A DNA stretch of 64,000 nucleotides from Salinimicrobium terrae DSM 17865 (GCF_000424665.1 NZ_AUKI01000011.1:248001-312000); one strand, 5' to 3'. Shown: positions 53,652-62,456, numbered from the stretch's first letter. Made by a program: numbers and translations. The notes: generated from the sequence alone by a model not told the origin.

Positions 53652-53974
53652 ACTGGCTCCTCCTCATTATCGCCGGACTTTTTGAAGTAGGCTTTGCGAC
53701 CTGCCTCGGGAAGGCAAAAGAAACTTCGGGAAATGTAGCCTTTTGGTGGATGATAGGATTTTTTATCTGTCTTTCAATAAGCATGTCGCTGTTATACAAA
53801 GCCACCCAAACTCTCCCTATTGGAACGGCTTATGCCGTATGGACAGGAATAGGAGCCTTTGGAACTGTTTTGATAGGGATTTTTGTTTTTAAAGAACCTA
53901 TACATTTCTGGCGATTGTTCTTCCTGTTCACTCTTATCACTTCAATAATTGGTTTAAAATTCGTTTCTGCCTAA
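53648..53974 (+). CDS. sugE: SMR-family exporter, Gdx/SugE type
   Basis: A 108-residue protein with four membrane helices. The key Glu in helix 1 is in LLIIAGLFEVGFATCLGKA; helix 3 reads TLPIGTAYAVWTGIGAFGTV, the SugE/Gdx signature that differs from EmrE. Such proteins export guanidinium or act in quaternary ammonium resistance as dual-topology homodimers. It starts within the kdsC stop (ATGA), so it is coupled to that gene. No guanidine riboswitch is visible before it. Confidence 0.85.
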   Translation: MNWLLLIIAGLFEVGFATCLGKAKETSGNVAFWWMIGFFICLSISMSLLYKATQTLPIGTAYAVWTGIGAFGTVLIGIFVFKEPIHFWRLFFLFTLITSIIGLKFVSA

Positions 53975-53977
53975 GAC

Positions 53978-54898
53978 ATGCTCATAATGCCATTTTTGAA
54001 GCTCATTAGATTTCCAAATCTTTTAATGATCATCATTACTCAGGTACTGGTGAAATATTTCTTTTTTGAACCATTTGGGATTGACACAACTTTAGGTCAT
54101 TTGGATTTTGCGCTGTTGGTAACTTCCATGATAAGCCTTGCAGCTGCAGGAAATATCATCAATGATCTTCATGATATTCCAACAGACAAAATAAATAAAC
54201 CGGAAAAACTGATCATAGGAACAAAAATCTCTGAAAAAGCTGCCTGGAACTGGTTTATAGCCTTAAATATTATAGGGGTCGGGATAGGATTTTACCTCAG
54301 TAATCTGGTAGGAAAACCATCATTTGTGGCGCTATTCATAATTCCTTCGGCCTTTCTGTATTTTTATGCTACGCAGATCAAAGGAACAGTTTTAGTGGGA
54401 AACCTCGTGGTGAGCATTATGGTAGGAATGATCATTGTGATGGTGGGGATTTTCGACCTGGTGCCGGCAATTACGCCGCAGAATCTTCCCACTCAAAAAG
54501 TAATTTTTTTGATACTGGTTGACTATGCGATCTTTGCTTTCCTGGTCAATTTTTTAAGAGAAATAGTGAAAGATCAGGAAGATATTAGGGGAGATTACAA
54601 CGCAGGATATAAAACTCTCCCGGTTCTCCTGGGGCGGGAAAGGACTAATTTCGTTATTTTTGGAATTGCACTGCTTCCACTTCTTGGGATACTCTATTAC
54701 ATATACACCTATCTTTATGAAAGCAAGCCGGCAATGTTTTATGCACTTTTTTTGGTAATGGGGCCTCTACTATACTTCCTGGTGAAGCTTCCGGGCGCAG
54801 AAACAATAAAAGATTACCACCATCTTAGTGTGGTGCTAAAGTTCATTCTGGCTACAGGACTTTTATCCATTGGACTTTACAAATTTGTATTACTATAA
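53978..54898 (+). CDS. UbiA-family prenyltransferase (geranylgeranylglycerol-phosphate type)
   Basis: A 306-residue membrane enzyme with about nine helices. The first Asp-rich motif is INDLHDIPTDKINKPEK (Asp63, Asp66, Asp70); the second is in the REIVKDQEDIRGDYN region (about 195-209). Flavobacterial proteins of this branch are annotated as geranylgeranylglycerol-phosphate geranylgeranyltransferases, the archaeal-type ether-lipid step; other substrates of UbiA enzymes, such as homogentisate or menaquinone precursors, cannot be excluded. Two starts are possible (53978 or 53987); both lie at a copy of the palindromic motif. The next gene maf follows after two bases. Confidence 0.8.
   Translation: MLIMPFLKLIRFPNLLMIIITQVLVKYFFFEPFGIDTTLGHLDFALLVTSMISLAAAGNIINDLHDIPTDKINKPEKLIIGTKISEKAAWNWFIALNIIGVGIGFYLSNLVGKPSFVALFIIPSAFLYFYATQIKGTVLVGNLVVSIMVGMIIVMVGIFDLVPAITPQNLPTQKVIFLILVDYAIFAFLVNFLREIVKDQEDIRGDYNAGYKTLPVLLGRERTNFVIFGIALLPLLGILYYIYTYLYESKPAMFYALFLVMGPLLYFLVKLPGAETIKDYHHLSVVLKFILATGLLSIGLYKFVLL
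53984..54000. repeat. partial copy of the ATGNCATTTTT palindrome
   Basis: ATAATGCCATTTTTGAA lies over the start of the UbiA gene; incomplete left arm. May be a chance match inside coding DNA. Confidence 0.3.
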
Positions 54899-54900
54899 TT

Positions 54901-55488
54901 ATGCTACAGGAAAAATTAAAAGATCATCATATTATTTTGGCTTCAGCTTCTCCACGGCGCCAACAGTTTTTTAAAGATTTAGGTCTTGATTTCGAAATAA
55001 GATTAAAACCGGTTGAAGAAATCTATTCAAAAAAACTGAAGGACGTGGAGATCACAAATTATCTGGCGGAATTAAAAGCTGCAGCCTTTGAAGGAGAACT
55101 TTCTACGGGAGATATTTTGGTCACCAGTGATACCATCGTTTGGCATGAAGGAGCAGCACTTGAAAAACCACAGGATCCTGCACAGGCCCTGGAAATGATC
55201 AAAGCTCTTTCAGGGAAAACGCATGACGTAATAACTTCAGTTTGTTTCAAGACCCTCGAAAAGCAGAAAACCGTACATGCAATTACACGGGTAACCTTCA
55301 GCGAACTGGAAGAAGACGAGATCCAATTCTATATAGATAATTTCAGGCCTTTTGATAAAGCCGGTGCGTATGGAATACAGGAATGGATTGGACTTATTGG
55401 AGTAGAACGTATTGCAGGAAGCTATTTCAATGTGGTAGGATTACCTACCCATCTCGTTTATCAAACCCTTCGGGAAATCTCAGAATAA
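54901..55488 (+). CDS. maf: Maf-family nucleoside triphosphate pyrophosphatase
   Basis: A 195-residue Maf protein. ILASASPRRQQFFKDLGLDFEI (residues 16-36, with the conserved SxSPRR core) and VTSDTIVWHEGAALEKPQDP, ALSGKTHDVITSV match the family. It hydrolyses non-canonical or methylated pyrimidine nucleotides and affects septum formation when in excess. Starts two bases after the UbiA gene. Confidence 0.94.
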   Translation: MLQEKLKDHHIILASASPRRQQFFKDLGLDFEIRLKPVEEIYSKKLKDVEITNYLAELKAAAFEGELSTGDILVTSDTIVWHEGAALEKPQDPAQALEMIKALSGKTHDVITSVCFKTLEKQKTVHAITRVTFSELEEDEIQFYIDNFRPFDKAGAYGIQEWIGLIGVERIAGSYFNVVGLPTHLVYQTLREISE

Positions 55489-55554
55489 ACTTCTGTTTCA
55501 ATTCCGAAGCAAAACAAAGCGTAAGAAGTATATTTACAAAAATTAATTTCAGGA

Positions 55555-56094
55555 ATGCCAGATATCTTCATTCTCAATCAAAATCAAATTATCACTACCA
55601 TAGCCATTATCCTGGTGTTATGGATTTTCCAGTTCATACTTAAGAAAACAGCGAACCGGGTGGGTCACAAAAGCGGGATCCATGTGACCCGGACACGGTT
55701 AATGTTTAAGTACATCAATGTACTGGTAACAATTCTGGCTATTTTTTTCTTATCTCTTACCTGGGGTTACAATCCGCAGGAACTGGCTCTGATCTTCTCT
55801 TCAGTCTTCGCTATAATTGGAGTGGCAATGTTCGCGATCTGGTCGATACTCAGTAATATCACTGCAGGTATAATCCTCTTCTTTTCTTTTCCGTATAAAA
55901 TTGGTAGTCGTATCAGAATTCATGACAAGGAAATGCCCATTGATGCCATTATTGAAGATATTCGCGCCTTTCACCTGCACCTGCGTACTTTGGAAGGAGA
56001 GTTAATCACTTATCCCAATAATCTTATCCTGCAAAAAGCAGTTTCATTAGTTGAAAAAGAATATCATGCCGATGAAGGGAAAGATGCTCTCTAA
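55555..56094 (+). CDS. MscS-domain mechanosensitive channel, short form
   Basis: A 179-residue protein with two to three N-terminal membrane helices (about 10-28, 50-68, 76-105) and a beta-domain. The pore helix reads FAIIGVAMFAIWSILSNITAGI, and the following strand FPYKIGSRIRIHDKEMPIDA is the MscS middle domain. The usual C-terminal cage domain is missing. It may form a minimal channel that opens on membrane tension, or act as part of a heteromer. AGGA lies just before the ATG. Seven bases separate it from the first possible start of the PIG-L gene. Confidence 0.82.
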   Translation: MPDIFILNQNQIITTIAIILVLWIFQFILKKTANRVGHKSGIHVTRTRLMFKYINVLVTILAIFFLSLTWGYNPQELALIFSSVFAIIGVAMFAIWSILSNITAGIILFFSFPYKIGSRIRIHDKEMPIDAIIEDIRAFHLHLRTLEGELITYPNNLILQKAVSLVEKEYHADEGKDAL

Positions 56095-56148
56095 GATGTT
56101 TTGGTGAGGAATCTTTTTATATTTGAAACCTTATCAAAGGAAAATTTT

Positions 56149-58677
56149 ATGCGGAAGCTTTTATGCCTCGTTCTTCTTTTTATTACGGCACTTGCTCAGG
56201 CCCAAAAACCGGAAAAATTAAGTTCTTCGGAAATATATTCTGAAATTAAAAAACTCAACTTCCTTGGCTCGGTACTTTACGTAGCTGCCCATCCCGATGA
56301 TGAGAATACAAGGCTTATCTCCTACTTCAGTAATGAATTAAATGCACGCACAGCTTATCTTTCTTTGACCCGTGGCGATGGCGGGCAAAATTTGATTGGT
56401 CCACAACTTAGGGAACTTCTAGGAGTGATTAGAACCCAGGAACTACTTGCCGCCCGTAAGATCGATGGCGGGGAGCAATTCTTTACAAGGGCAAATGATT
56501 TTGGCTACAGCAAAACTCCCGAAGAGACACTGAATTTATGGAATGAAGAGGAAGTGCTTAAAGACGTTGTTCGCACGATAAGATCCTTTAAGCCAGATGT
56601 AGTTATCAACCGTTTTGATGCTAATTCGGCGGGAGAGACTCATGGTCATCATACCTCTTCGGCAATTTTAAGCAGTCGCGCCTTTGATCTTGCGGGGGAA
56701 AAGTCGGCTTATCCACAGCTGGCAGAAGATCTTGGAACATGGCAGCCAAAAAAGCTGTTTTTTAACACTTCTCCCTGGTTCTATGAATCTCAGGAAGCAT
56801 TTGATGCAGCCGATAAGTCCCATTTCCTAACTTTTGACACCGGAATTTATTTTCCTCTTAAAGGAATGTCAAACACCGAAATTGCCTCTCTTAGTCGAAG
56901 TCAGCATCAGTCCCAAGGCTTTGGGAGCACCGGCACACGAGGAACTGCTTCAGAATATATCGAGCTTCTTGAAGGAGAACATCCAAAAAACAACAATAAT
57001 ATTTTTCACGGTATCAATACATCCTGGACCCGCATAAAAGGAGGAAAAGAAATTGGAAAGATCCTCAATCGGGTTCAAAAGAACTTCAACTTTAAAGATC
57101 CCGCAGCCAGTGTACCCGAATTAGTAAAAGCTTACAAATTAATCCAAAACCTGGAGGACCAGCACTGGAAAGAAATTAAGTCGGACCAAATCAAAGATAT
57201 TATTACGGCTTCAATGGGTCTGTACCTGGAAGCTGTGGCCGGTTCTTCCCTCGCTACGCCTGGAGAAGAGGTGGAATTAAATCTGGAGGCCGTAAACAGA
57301 AGCAATATTACGGCGCAACTGGTTTCTATTAAACTACTTCCGGAACAAAAAGAAATTCCTATAGATCTTTCTCTTGCTAATAATCGCCCTTCCACTGAAA
57401 AATTAGATTTTGTAATTCCCACAGATCTCAATTTCACAAGTCCTTACTGGCTTAATGAAAATGGAAGCCTTGGAATGTACAAAGTGGAAAATAAAGAACT
57501 TATTGGTCTACCAGAAACGCCGCGGGAATTAAAAATGGAATTTGTGGTGAGGATCAATGATGAAAATATTCCATTTGAAAGAAATATTACTTATAAGTCT
57601 AATGATCCTGTTACGGGAGAAACCTATAGGCCTTTTGAGGTAGTGCCGGAAGTTTCTGTTACCGCCGGGATCGAGGTCATGGTTTTTGCCAAAGAGAAGC
57701 CGGAGATGATTCCTGTTACAGTAAAGGCTATGCAGAATGATATTTCAGGGACTTTAACGCATGAAAATATGCCGGGTTGGAAAATATCTCCCGAATATCA
57801 CATTTTTGACACCCTTCAAAAAGGTCAGGAAATGACTTTCCTTTTTGAAGTACAGCCTCCTGCAGGACAGGATCAAGTGAATTTTAATCCAATTGCAGTA
57901 GTGAATGGAACAAAATATTCCAAATCGGTAGTTCAAATGGATTATCCGCACATTCCACTTCAAACGCTCGTGCTGCCTAACAAGACACAATTTGTAAAAC
58001 TGGATATCCAAAAAAGGGGAAATTTGATTGGGTATATTCCGGGAGCAGGAGACGTGGTACCTCAGGCGCTGGAACAAATAGGTTATTCTGTTGATGTAAT
58101 TGATCCAAAGAATATTGTTCCCTCAACCTTGAATAAATACGACGCGGTAGTTACAGGAATAAGAGCATACAATACTGTTGAGGAGCTACGTTACAGGCAG
58201 CAGGCACTTTTTGAATATGTTGATCAAGGCGGAAATCTCATTGTGCAATACAACACCAGCCACGGACTTGTCACCGAGGAACTCGCTCCTTATGAGCTAG
58301 AACTTTCACGGGACAGGGTGACAGATGAGAATGCTGAAATTACCTTTCTTGCCCCAAATCATCCCATTCTCAACTTTCCAAACAAAATTAGTGCGAAAGA
58401 TTTTGAAGGTTGGGTTCAGGAACGTGGGCTTTATTTCCCGGATCAATGGGCACCTGAGTTTACACCTATCCTGGCGATGAATGACAAGGGAGAAACTCCA
58501 AAAAAAGGAAGCTTGCTCGTAGCTTCATACGGCAAAGGATATTTTATTTATACCGGGCTTAGCTTTTTTAGAGAATTTCCTGAAGGAGTGCCGGGAGCCT
58601 TCAGGCTTTTTGCAAATATGATCTCTCTCGGAAAAGAAGAGGCTTCAGCCTCTCCTCCAACCTTTAATTCCAATTAA
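56149..58677 (+). CDS. PIG-L family deacetylase with C-terminal extension
   Basis: An 842-residue secreted protein, starting at the ATG at 56149 (after AAAGGA) with signal peptide MRKLLCLVLLFITALAQAQ. The PIG-L domain (about 40-280) has AAHPDDEN (His48, Asp50, Asp51) and GETHGHHTSS as zinc-binding segments. The remainder is beta-rich (about 330-600), then a flavodoxin-like/ThuA- or GATase-like domain (about 605-830, VVTGIRAYNTVEELRYRQ). PIG-L enzymes take acetyl groups off N-acetyl sugars. The gene is translationally coupled (TAATG) to a tiny membrane ORF and an SSS transporter. Confidence 0.88.
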   Translation: MRKLLCLVLLFITALAQAQKPEKLSSSEIYSEIKKLNFLGSVLYVAAHPDDENTRLISYFSNELNARTAYLSLTRGDGGQNLIGPQLRELLGVIRTQELLAARKIDGGEQFFTRANDFGYSKTPEETLNLWNEEEVLKDVVRTIRSFKPDVVINRFDANSAGETHGHHTSSAILSSRAFDLAGEKSAYPQLAEDLGTWQPKKLFFNTSPWFYESQEAFDAADKSHFLTFDTGIYFPLKGMSNTEIASLSRSQHQSQGFGSTGTRGTASEYIELLEGEHPKNNNNIFHGINTSWTRIKGGKEIGKILNRVQKNFNFKDPAASVPELVKAYKLIQNLEDQHWKEIKSDQIKDIITASMGLYLEAVAGSSLATPGEEVELNLEAVNRSNITAQLVSIKLLPEQKEIPIDLSLANNRPSTEKLDFVIPTDLNFTSPYWLNENGSLGMYKVENKELIGLPETPRELKMEFVVRINDENIPFERNITYKSNDPVTGETYRPFEVVPEVSVTAGIEVMVFAKEKPEMIPVTVKAMQNDISGTLTHENMPGWKISPEYHIFDTLQKGQEMTFLFEVQPPAGQDQVNFNPIAVVNGTKYSKSVVQMDYPHIPLQTLVLPNKTQFVKLDIQKRGNLIGYIPGAGDVVPQALEQIGYSVDVIDPKNIVPSTLNKYDAVVTGIRAYNTVEELRYRQQALFEYVDQGGNLIVQYNTSHGLVTEELAPYELELSRDRVTDENAEITFLAPNHPILNFPNKISAKDFEGWVQERGLYFPDQWAPEFTPILAMNDKGETPKKGSLLVASYGKGYFIYTGLSFFREFPEGVPGAFRLFANMISLGKEEASASPPTFNSN

Positions 58678-58784
58678 TGAAACCTCTTAAAAAATATCAG
58701 TGGAAAAAAACGTATTCAGCAGTTTTGATAGCTAATGCCGCTTACATCATATTTTTTTACCTGTTAATGACCATTTTCTCCTGA
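58677..58784 (+). CDS. 35-residue membrane peptide
   Basis: A short ORF starts at TAATG, the A of the PIG-L stop codon being the first base of the ATG, and ends one base before the SSS transporter start. It encodes 35 residues: a basic N-terminus MKPLKKYQWKKTYSAVLIAN and a single hydrophobic helix AYIIFFYLLMTIF. The tight fit at both ends, the positive-inside pattern and lack of any other reading make a real gene likely. It may be a small partner subunit of the SSS transporter, as known for other transporters, but this is inference. Confidence 0.6.
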   Translation: MKPLKKYQWKKTYSAVLIANAAYIIFFYLLMTIFS

Positions 58785-58785
58785 T

Positions 58786-60498
58786 ATGCAGCAAATCGAC
58801 TGGATCATTTTAGCCGGAACCCTTATTTTTATAGTTACCTATGGGGTTTATAAGACCCGCGGCAGTCAAAATGTTCAGGATTATATTCGTGGAGGAAATG
58901 AAGCCAGGTGGTGGACTGTAGGTCTTTCTGTGATGGCTACTCAAGCCAGTGCCATTACTTTCCTTTCTACCCCGGGTCAGGCTTTCCACGATGGGATGGG
59001 TTTTGTACAGTTTTATTTTGGACTTCCTATTGCCATGATTATCATTTGTATGGTGTTCATTCCTATTTATTACCGGCTGGAAGTCTATACTGCATACGAA
59101 TACCTTGAGTCGCGGTTTGACCGAAAGACCAGAACGCTTACTGCCTTTTTATTTCTAATACAGCGCGGTCTCGCTGCCGGAATCACCATTTTTGCACCTG
59201 CCATAGTCCTCTCTGCAGTTCTAGGATGGGATCTTACTACCCTGAATATTATTATAGGACTTTTAGTTACGATATACACTGTTTCAGGCGGAACAAAAGC
59301 GGTCAATGTCACTCAAAAACAGCAAATGGGAGTGATCTTCTTCGGAATGGTGGTGGCCCTTGTTCTTATCATTCAATATTTACCTCAAGAAATTACTTTT
59401 ACCAAAGCCTTGGAAATAGCAGGAGCCAGTGGAAAACTAGATATTATTGATTTCTCCTTTGATCTCGAGAACCGATATACCTTCTGGAGCGGAATAATAG
59501 GGGGAACTTTTCTTGCCCTGTCCTATTTCGGCACAGATCAAAGTCAGGTCCAGCGTTACCTTTCCGGAAAATCTGTTAGGGAAAGCCAATTAGGGCTTAT
59601 TTTTAACGGATTTCTAAAAGTTCCCATGCAATTCTTTATTCTCCTGGTGGGAGTAATGGTCTTTGTTTTCTACCAATTTAATCATTCGCCACTAAACTTT
59701 AATCCGGCGGCGACTAATGCGGTGACACAATCGGTATATGCTCCGGACTACCAAAAACTTCAGCAGGAACTGGAAGGGATTCAGGATCAAAAACAGGAAA
59801 TAAGTATAAAATACGCCAACGCCGGAAAATTTTCTGAGGGAGACAGAGAGACCTTTAAAGCTGAAATGCTACAGCTTAATGAGGCTGAAATAGAGACAAG
59901 AGAAAAGGCAACACAAATAATTTCCAGTGCGAATTCGAATGTAGAGACCAATGATCAGGATTATGTATTCATCCATTTTATCCTGAACAATCTTCCGAGA
60001 GGCCTGATAGGCCTTTTACTTGCCGTAATTCTTTCTGCAGCAATGTCTTCAACAGCTTCAGAATTAAACGCTCTCGCTTCGACCACAGTTATTGACCTCT
60101 ACAAAAGAAACGTAAAAGGCGAACGAACGGACAGTCATTATGTCAAAGCTTCAAAATGGTTTACTCTTGCCTGGGGTCTTATTGCAATTGCTGTGGCAAG
60201 TATAGCAGATCTTTTCGATAATCTTATTGAGGTTGTAAATATAATTGGTTCCATATTTTATGGAAATGTTCTGGGAATATTCCTGTTGGCTTTTTTTATA
60301 AAGTTTGTGAAAAGCAATGCTGTTTTTATTGCCGCTGTTATTACTCAGGTCGTTATAATAAGGCTTTACTTTCAGGATATCATGCCTTACCTCTGGCTTA
60401 ACCTGGTAGGGTGTTTTTTGGTTATTGTCATCGCTGTTATCCTTCAATTATTTTTACCTCAAAAGCCTGCAACACTAATTACCAAAGATGAAAACTGA
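58786..60498 (+). CDS. sodium:solute symporter (SSS family)
   Basis: A 570-residue SSS transporter with about 13-14 membrane helices. Family features: GGNEARWWTVGLSVMATQASAITFLS (TM1/2 sodium site), GTFLALSYFGTDQSQVQRYL (about 237-256) and AVILSAAMSSTASELNAL. A coiled, Glu/Lys-rich loop (about 320-385) interrupts the helices; this is longer than usual. The substrate may be a sugar, sialic acid or amino sugar given the PIG-L deacetylase and Gfo/Idh oxidoreductase on either side. It overlaps the next gene by 11 bases. Confidence 0.92.
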   Translation: MQQIDWIILAGTLIFIVTYGVYKTRGSQNVQDYIRGGNEARWWTVGLSVMATQASAITFLSTPGQAFHDGMGFVQFYFGLPIAMIIICMVFIPIYYRLEVYTAYEYLESRFDRKTRTLTAFLFLIQRGLAAGITIFAPAIVLSAVLGWDLTTLNIIIGLLVTIYTVSGGTKAVNVTQKQQMGVIFFGMVVALVLIIQYLPQEITFTKALEIAGASGKLDIIDFSFDLENRYTFWSGIIGGTFLALSYFGTDQSQVQRYLSGKSVRESQLGLIFNGFLKVPMQFFILLVGVMVFVFYQFNHSPLNFNPAATNAVTQSVYAPDYQKLQQELEGIQDQKQEISIKYANAGKFSEGDRETFKAEMLQLNEAEIETREKATQIISSANSNVETNDQDYVFIHFILNNLPRGLIGLLLAVILSAAMSSTASELNALASTTVIDLYKRNVKGERTDSHYVKASKWFTLAWGLIAIAVASIADLFDNLIEVVNIIGSIFYGNVLGIFLLAFFIKFVKSNAVFIAAVITQVVIIRLYFQDIMPYLWLNLVGCFLVIVIAVILQLFLPQKPATLITKDEN

Positions 60499-61462
60499 TA
60501 AAATAAATTGGGCAATAATTGGTCCGGGTAAGATTGCTAAAAAGTTTACCACCAGTCTCAAAGAAGTTGAAGGTGCACAACTTTTTGCAGTTGCGAGTAG
60601 ATCCCTTGAACGGGCGAAAACTTTTGCACAAGAAACAGGTGCTAAAAAGGCTTTTGGTTCCTATGAAGAAATGCTGCAGGATGAGGAGATCGATGTGGTT
60701 TATGTGGCAACACCTCACGTTTTTCATTATGAGCACACCCTGCTCTGCCTGAATGCAGGGAAGGCAGTTCTTTGTGAAAAACCTTTCGCTATGAATAAAA
60801 AACAGGTGGAAGAAATGATATCTGTAGCCAGGGAAAAGGGAGTGTTCCTGATGGAAGCGATGTGGACCCCATTCCTGCCCCACATAGAACATTTGGTGGA
60901 AGTATTGCAAAGCGGGAAATATGGCAGGATCAAAGAGCTTTCCGCCGACTTTGGTTTTAATGCGCCTTACGACGAAAACGGAAGACTTTTCAGGAAGAGT
61001 CTTGGAGGTGGCAGCTTGCTTGACATTGGCATCTATCCTGTCTTTCTCGCCCTGCACACCCTTGGAATTCCAGAAAAAATCGAAGCAAAAGCACAGCTCG
61101 GAAAGACCGGGATAGATGAAGTTTGCGATGTCACTTTTTCCTACTCCAGCGGAGCTACAGCCGAATTGCATAGCAACATTATCAAAAACACTCCCACAAC
61201 TGCTGAATTTGAGTTGGAAAAAGCAACGATTGCAATCCACGCCAAATGGCACAATCCTTCCACTATCGTAATCACAACTCCGGAAGGAACTGAAATCAAA
61301 AGTTTTGATGTTGCCTCTTTTGGTTACGAATATGAGGCGAGGCATGTTCAGGAAATGTTGAGACAGGGCAAAACAGAAAGTGACGTCATGACTTTTGAGA
61401 AAAGCCTGGAGCTAATCTCGCTGCTGGACCAGATTAGAAAAGAAATTAAATTGGACTATTAA
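60488..61462 (+). CDS. Gfo/Idh/MocA-family oxidoreductase
   Basis: A 324-residue NAD(P)-dependent enzyme. The Rossmann part has WAIIGPGKIAKKF (9-21), VYVATPHVFHYEH and CEKPFAMNKKQ (the conserved EKP motif, near residue 98); the C-terminal domain has GGGSLLDIGIYPVFLALHTLG with the catalytic Asp/His-type segment. Substrates of this family include inositol, glucosamine derivatives and other sugars. The 11-base overlap with the transporter suggests work on the imported compound. A hairpin terminator lies just after the stop. Confidence 0.92.
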   Translation: MKTDKINWAIIGPGKIAKKFTTSLKEVEGAQLFAVASRSLERAKTFAQETGAKKAFGSYEEMLQDEEIDVVYVATPHVFHYEHTLLCLNAGKAVLCEKPFAMNKKQVEEMISVAREKGVFLMEAMWTPFLPHIEHLVEVLQSGKYGRIKELSADFGFNAPYDENGRLFRKSLGGGSLLDIGIYPVFLALHTLGIPEKIEAKAQLGKTGIDEVCDVTFSYSSGATAELHSNIIKNTPTTAEFELEKATIAIHAKWHNPSTIVITTPEGTEIKSFDVASFGYEYEARHVQEMLRQGKTESDVMTFEKSLELISLLDQIRKEIKLDY

Positions 61463-61467
61463 AAAAG

Positions 61468-61491
61468 AAAAGCGGCTTTTCAGCCGCTTTT
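61468..61491. terminator. terminator of the SSS operon
   Basis: AAAAGCGGCT-TTTC-AGCCGCTTTT hairpin six bases after the oxidoreductase stop, in a convergent space. Confidence 0.85.
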
Positions 61492-61512
61492 AATGAATTT
61501 ATAAACCGAATG

Positions 61513-62358
61513 TTATTGCCCTTCCCATTCTTTAATGGAATCCATATTCATTTTCACATAATCTTTATTTCCGGCTTTTTCGGCAGCAGCCAGTGATTTT
61601 TTGGCAGTAGCGATAGCCTCTTCTTTCATTCCAAGATCGGCTTCAATTAAAGCTTTTCTTCTTATTACCCAAAAAGCATCATCCCCCGCTAATTCTACGG
61701 CTCTCTGAATCCACTCATAAGCTTTATTTAAATCTTTTTTCTCGTCATGGTAGTACGTAGCTGCAGAAAAGTAATCTCCCGCAGTAGGACCGTTCATCAC
61801 CCGCTGAATGCTGGCCATGGCCCGCTCATCTGTAGGTACTTCAAAGTCCAGAGTAGCCAATGTATTTTCCCAGATGAAGTTAAGGGATGCAGAATTAGTT
61901 TGAAGTTCATCTATAAGAATAGTAAAAGTCTCCATAGACATAGGCATTTCCTGCACTTGCGCTGTTGCTATTAAAGCAACTTTATCTTCATCCCATTCCT
62001 GCGGAAGCCCCCAGTTGTTGTTGTCTTTGTAGAAAATCACATCCCATTCATTTTCGCGTGGAACAGTATAAATAGCATAGGTGCCTTCTTCAAGCTCCTG
62101 CCCATCTATAGTAACATTGGTATCAAAGGAAATAGTAGTGTTGTTATTTGCCCCGGTGCGCCATCTTTCACCATAAGGAACAAGGTCGCCGAAAATTGTC
62201 CTGCCCTTCATCCCCGGCCGGGCATATTCTACAGTTACATCGGTAAGACCTACCTGCTGCTCAATTTTAGCAGAAGGGCTCGGTGGTGGTACTTCAACTT
62301 GGGCGACAGCAAAGTTGCTCATAAGCCCTGCAAACAGGATAAACAGAATTTTTTTCAT
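61513..62358 (-). CDS. secreted DUF2911 protein with tetratricopeptide-like tail
   Basis: A 281-residue exported protein with signal peptide MKKILFILFAGLMSNFAVAQ; the ATG at 62358 is used because the longer start is a TTG. The middle part (about 25-165) is DUF2911: YARPGMKGRTIFGDLVPYGE, RTGANNNTTISFDTNV, EEGTYAIYTVP and WEVIFYKDNNNWG-type strand (WDVIFYKDNNNWGLPQEWDE). The C-terminal 90 residues are helical and TPR-like. Function is unknown. TATCTTTG lies 24 bases upstream. Confidence 0.88.
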   Translation of the reverse strand: MKKILFILFAGLMSNFAVAQVEVPPPSPSAKIEQQVGLTDVTVEYARPGMKGRTIFGDLVPYGERWRTGANNNTTISFDTNVTIDGQELEEGTYAIYTVPRENEWDVIFYKDNNNWGLPQEWDEDKVALIATAQVQEMPMSMETFTILIDELQTNSASLNFIWENTLATLDFEVPTDERAMASIQRVMNGPTAGDYFSAATYYHDEKKDLNKAYEWIQRAVELAGDDAFWVIRRKALIEADLGMKEEAIATAKKSLAAAEKAGNKDYVKMNMDSIKEWEGQ

Positions 62359-62381
62359 AATCGTCAAAGGTTAGTTTTAAT

Positions 62382-62389
62382 CAAAGATA
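62382..62389 (-). promoter_or_regulatory. TAnnTTTG -7 box
   Basis: Minus-strand TATCTTTG, 24 bases before the ATG at 62358. Confidence 0.5.
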
Positions 62390-62438
62390 AATATTTTTAA
62401 GTGTGTAGTAGCAGAGAAATTTTTACTGTACCAAAGTG

Positions 62439-62456
62439 TCAAAAATGTGATTTTTG
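62439..62456. repeat. copy of the CAAAAATGNNATTTTTG palindrome
   Basis: TCAAAAATGTGATTTTTG right after the kdsB stop on the minus strand; GTAGCA (62408) and TGCTAC (62455) extend it into a larger imperfect hairpin. Confidence 0.45.

Noticed and set aside
60479-61345. Long open frame on the minus strand opposite the Gfo/Idh oxidoreductase
   Set aside because: No recognisable motifs, biased Cys/Phe-rich composition, and it covers a well-supported plus-strand gene; antisense shadow.
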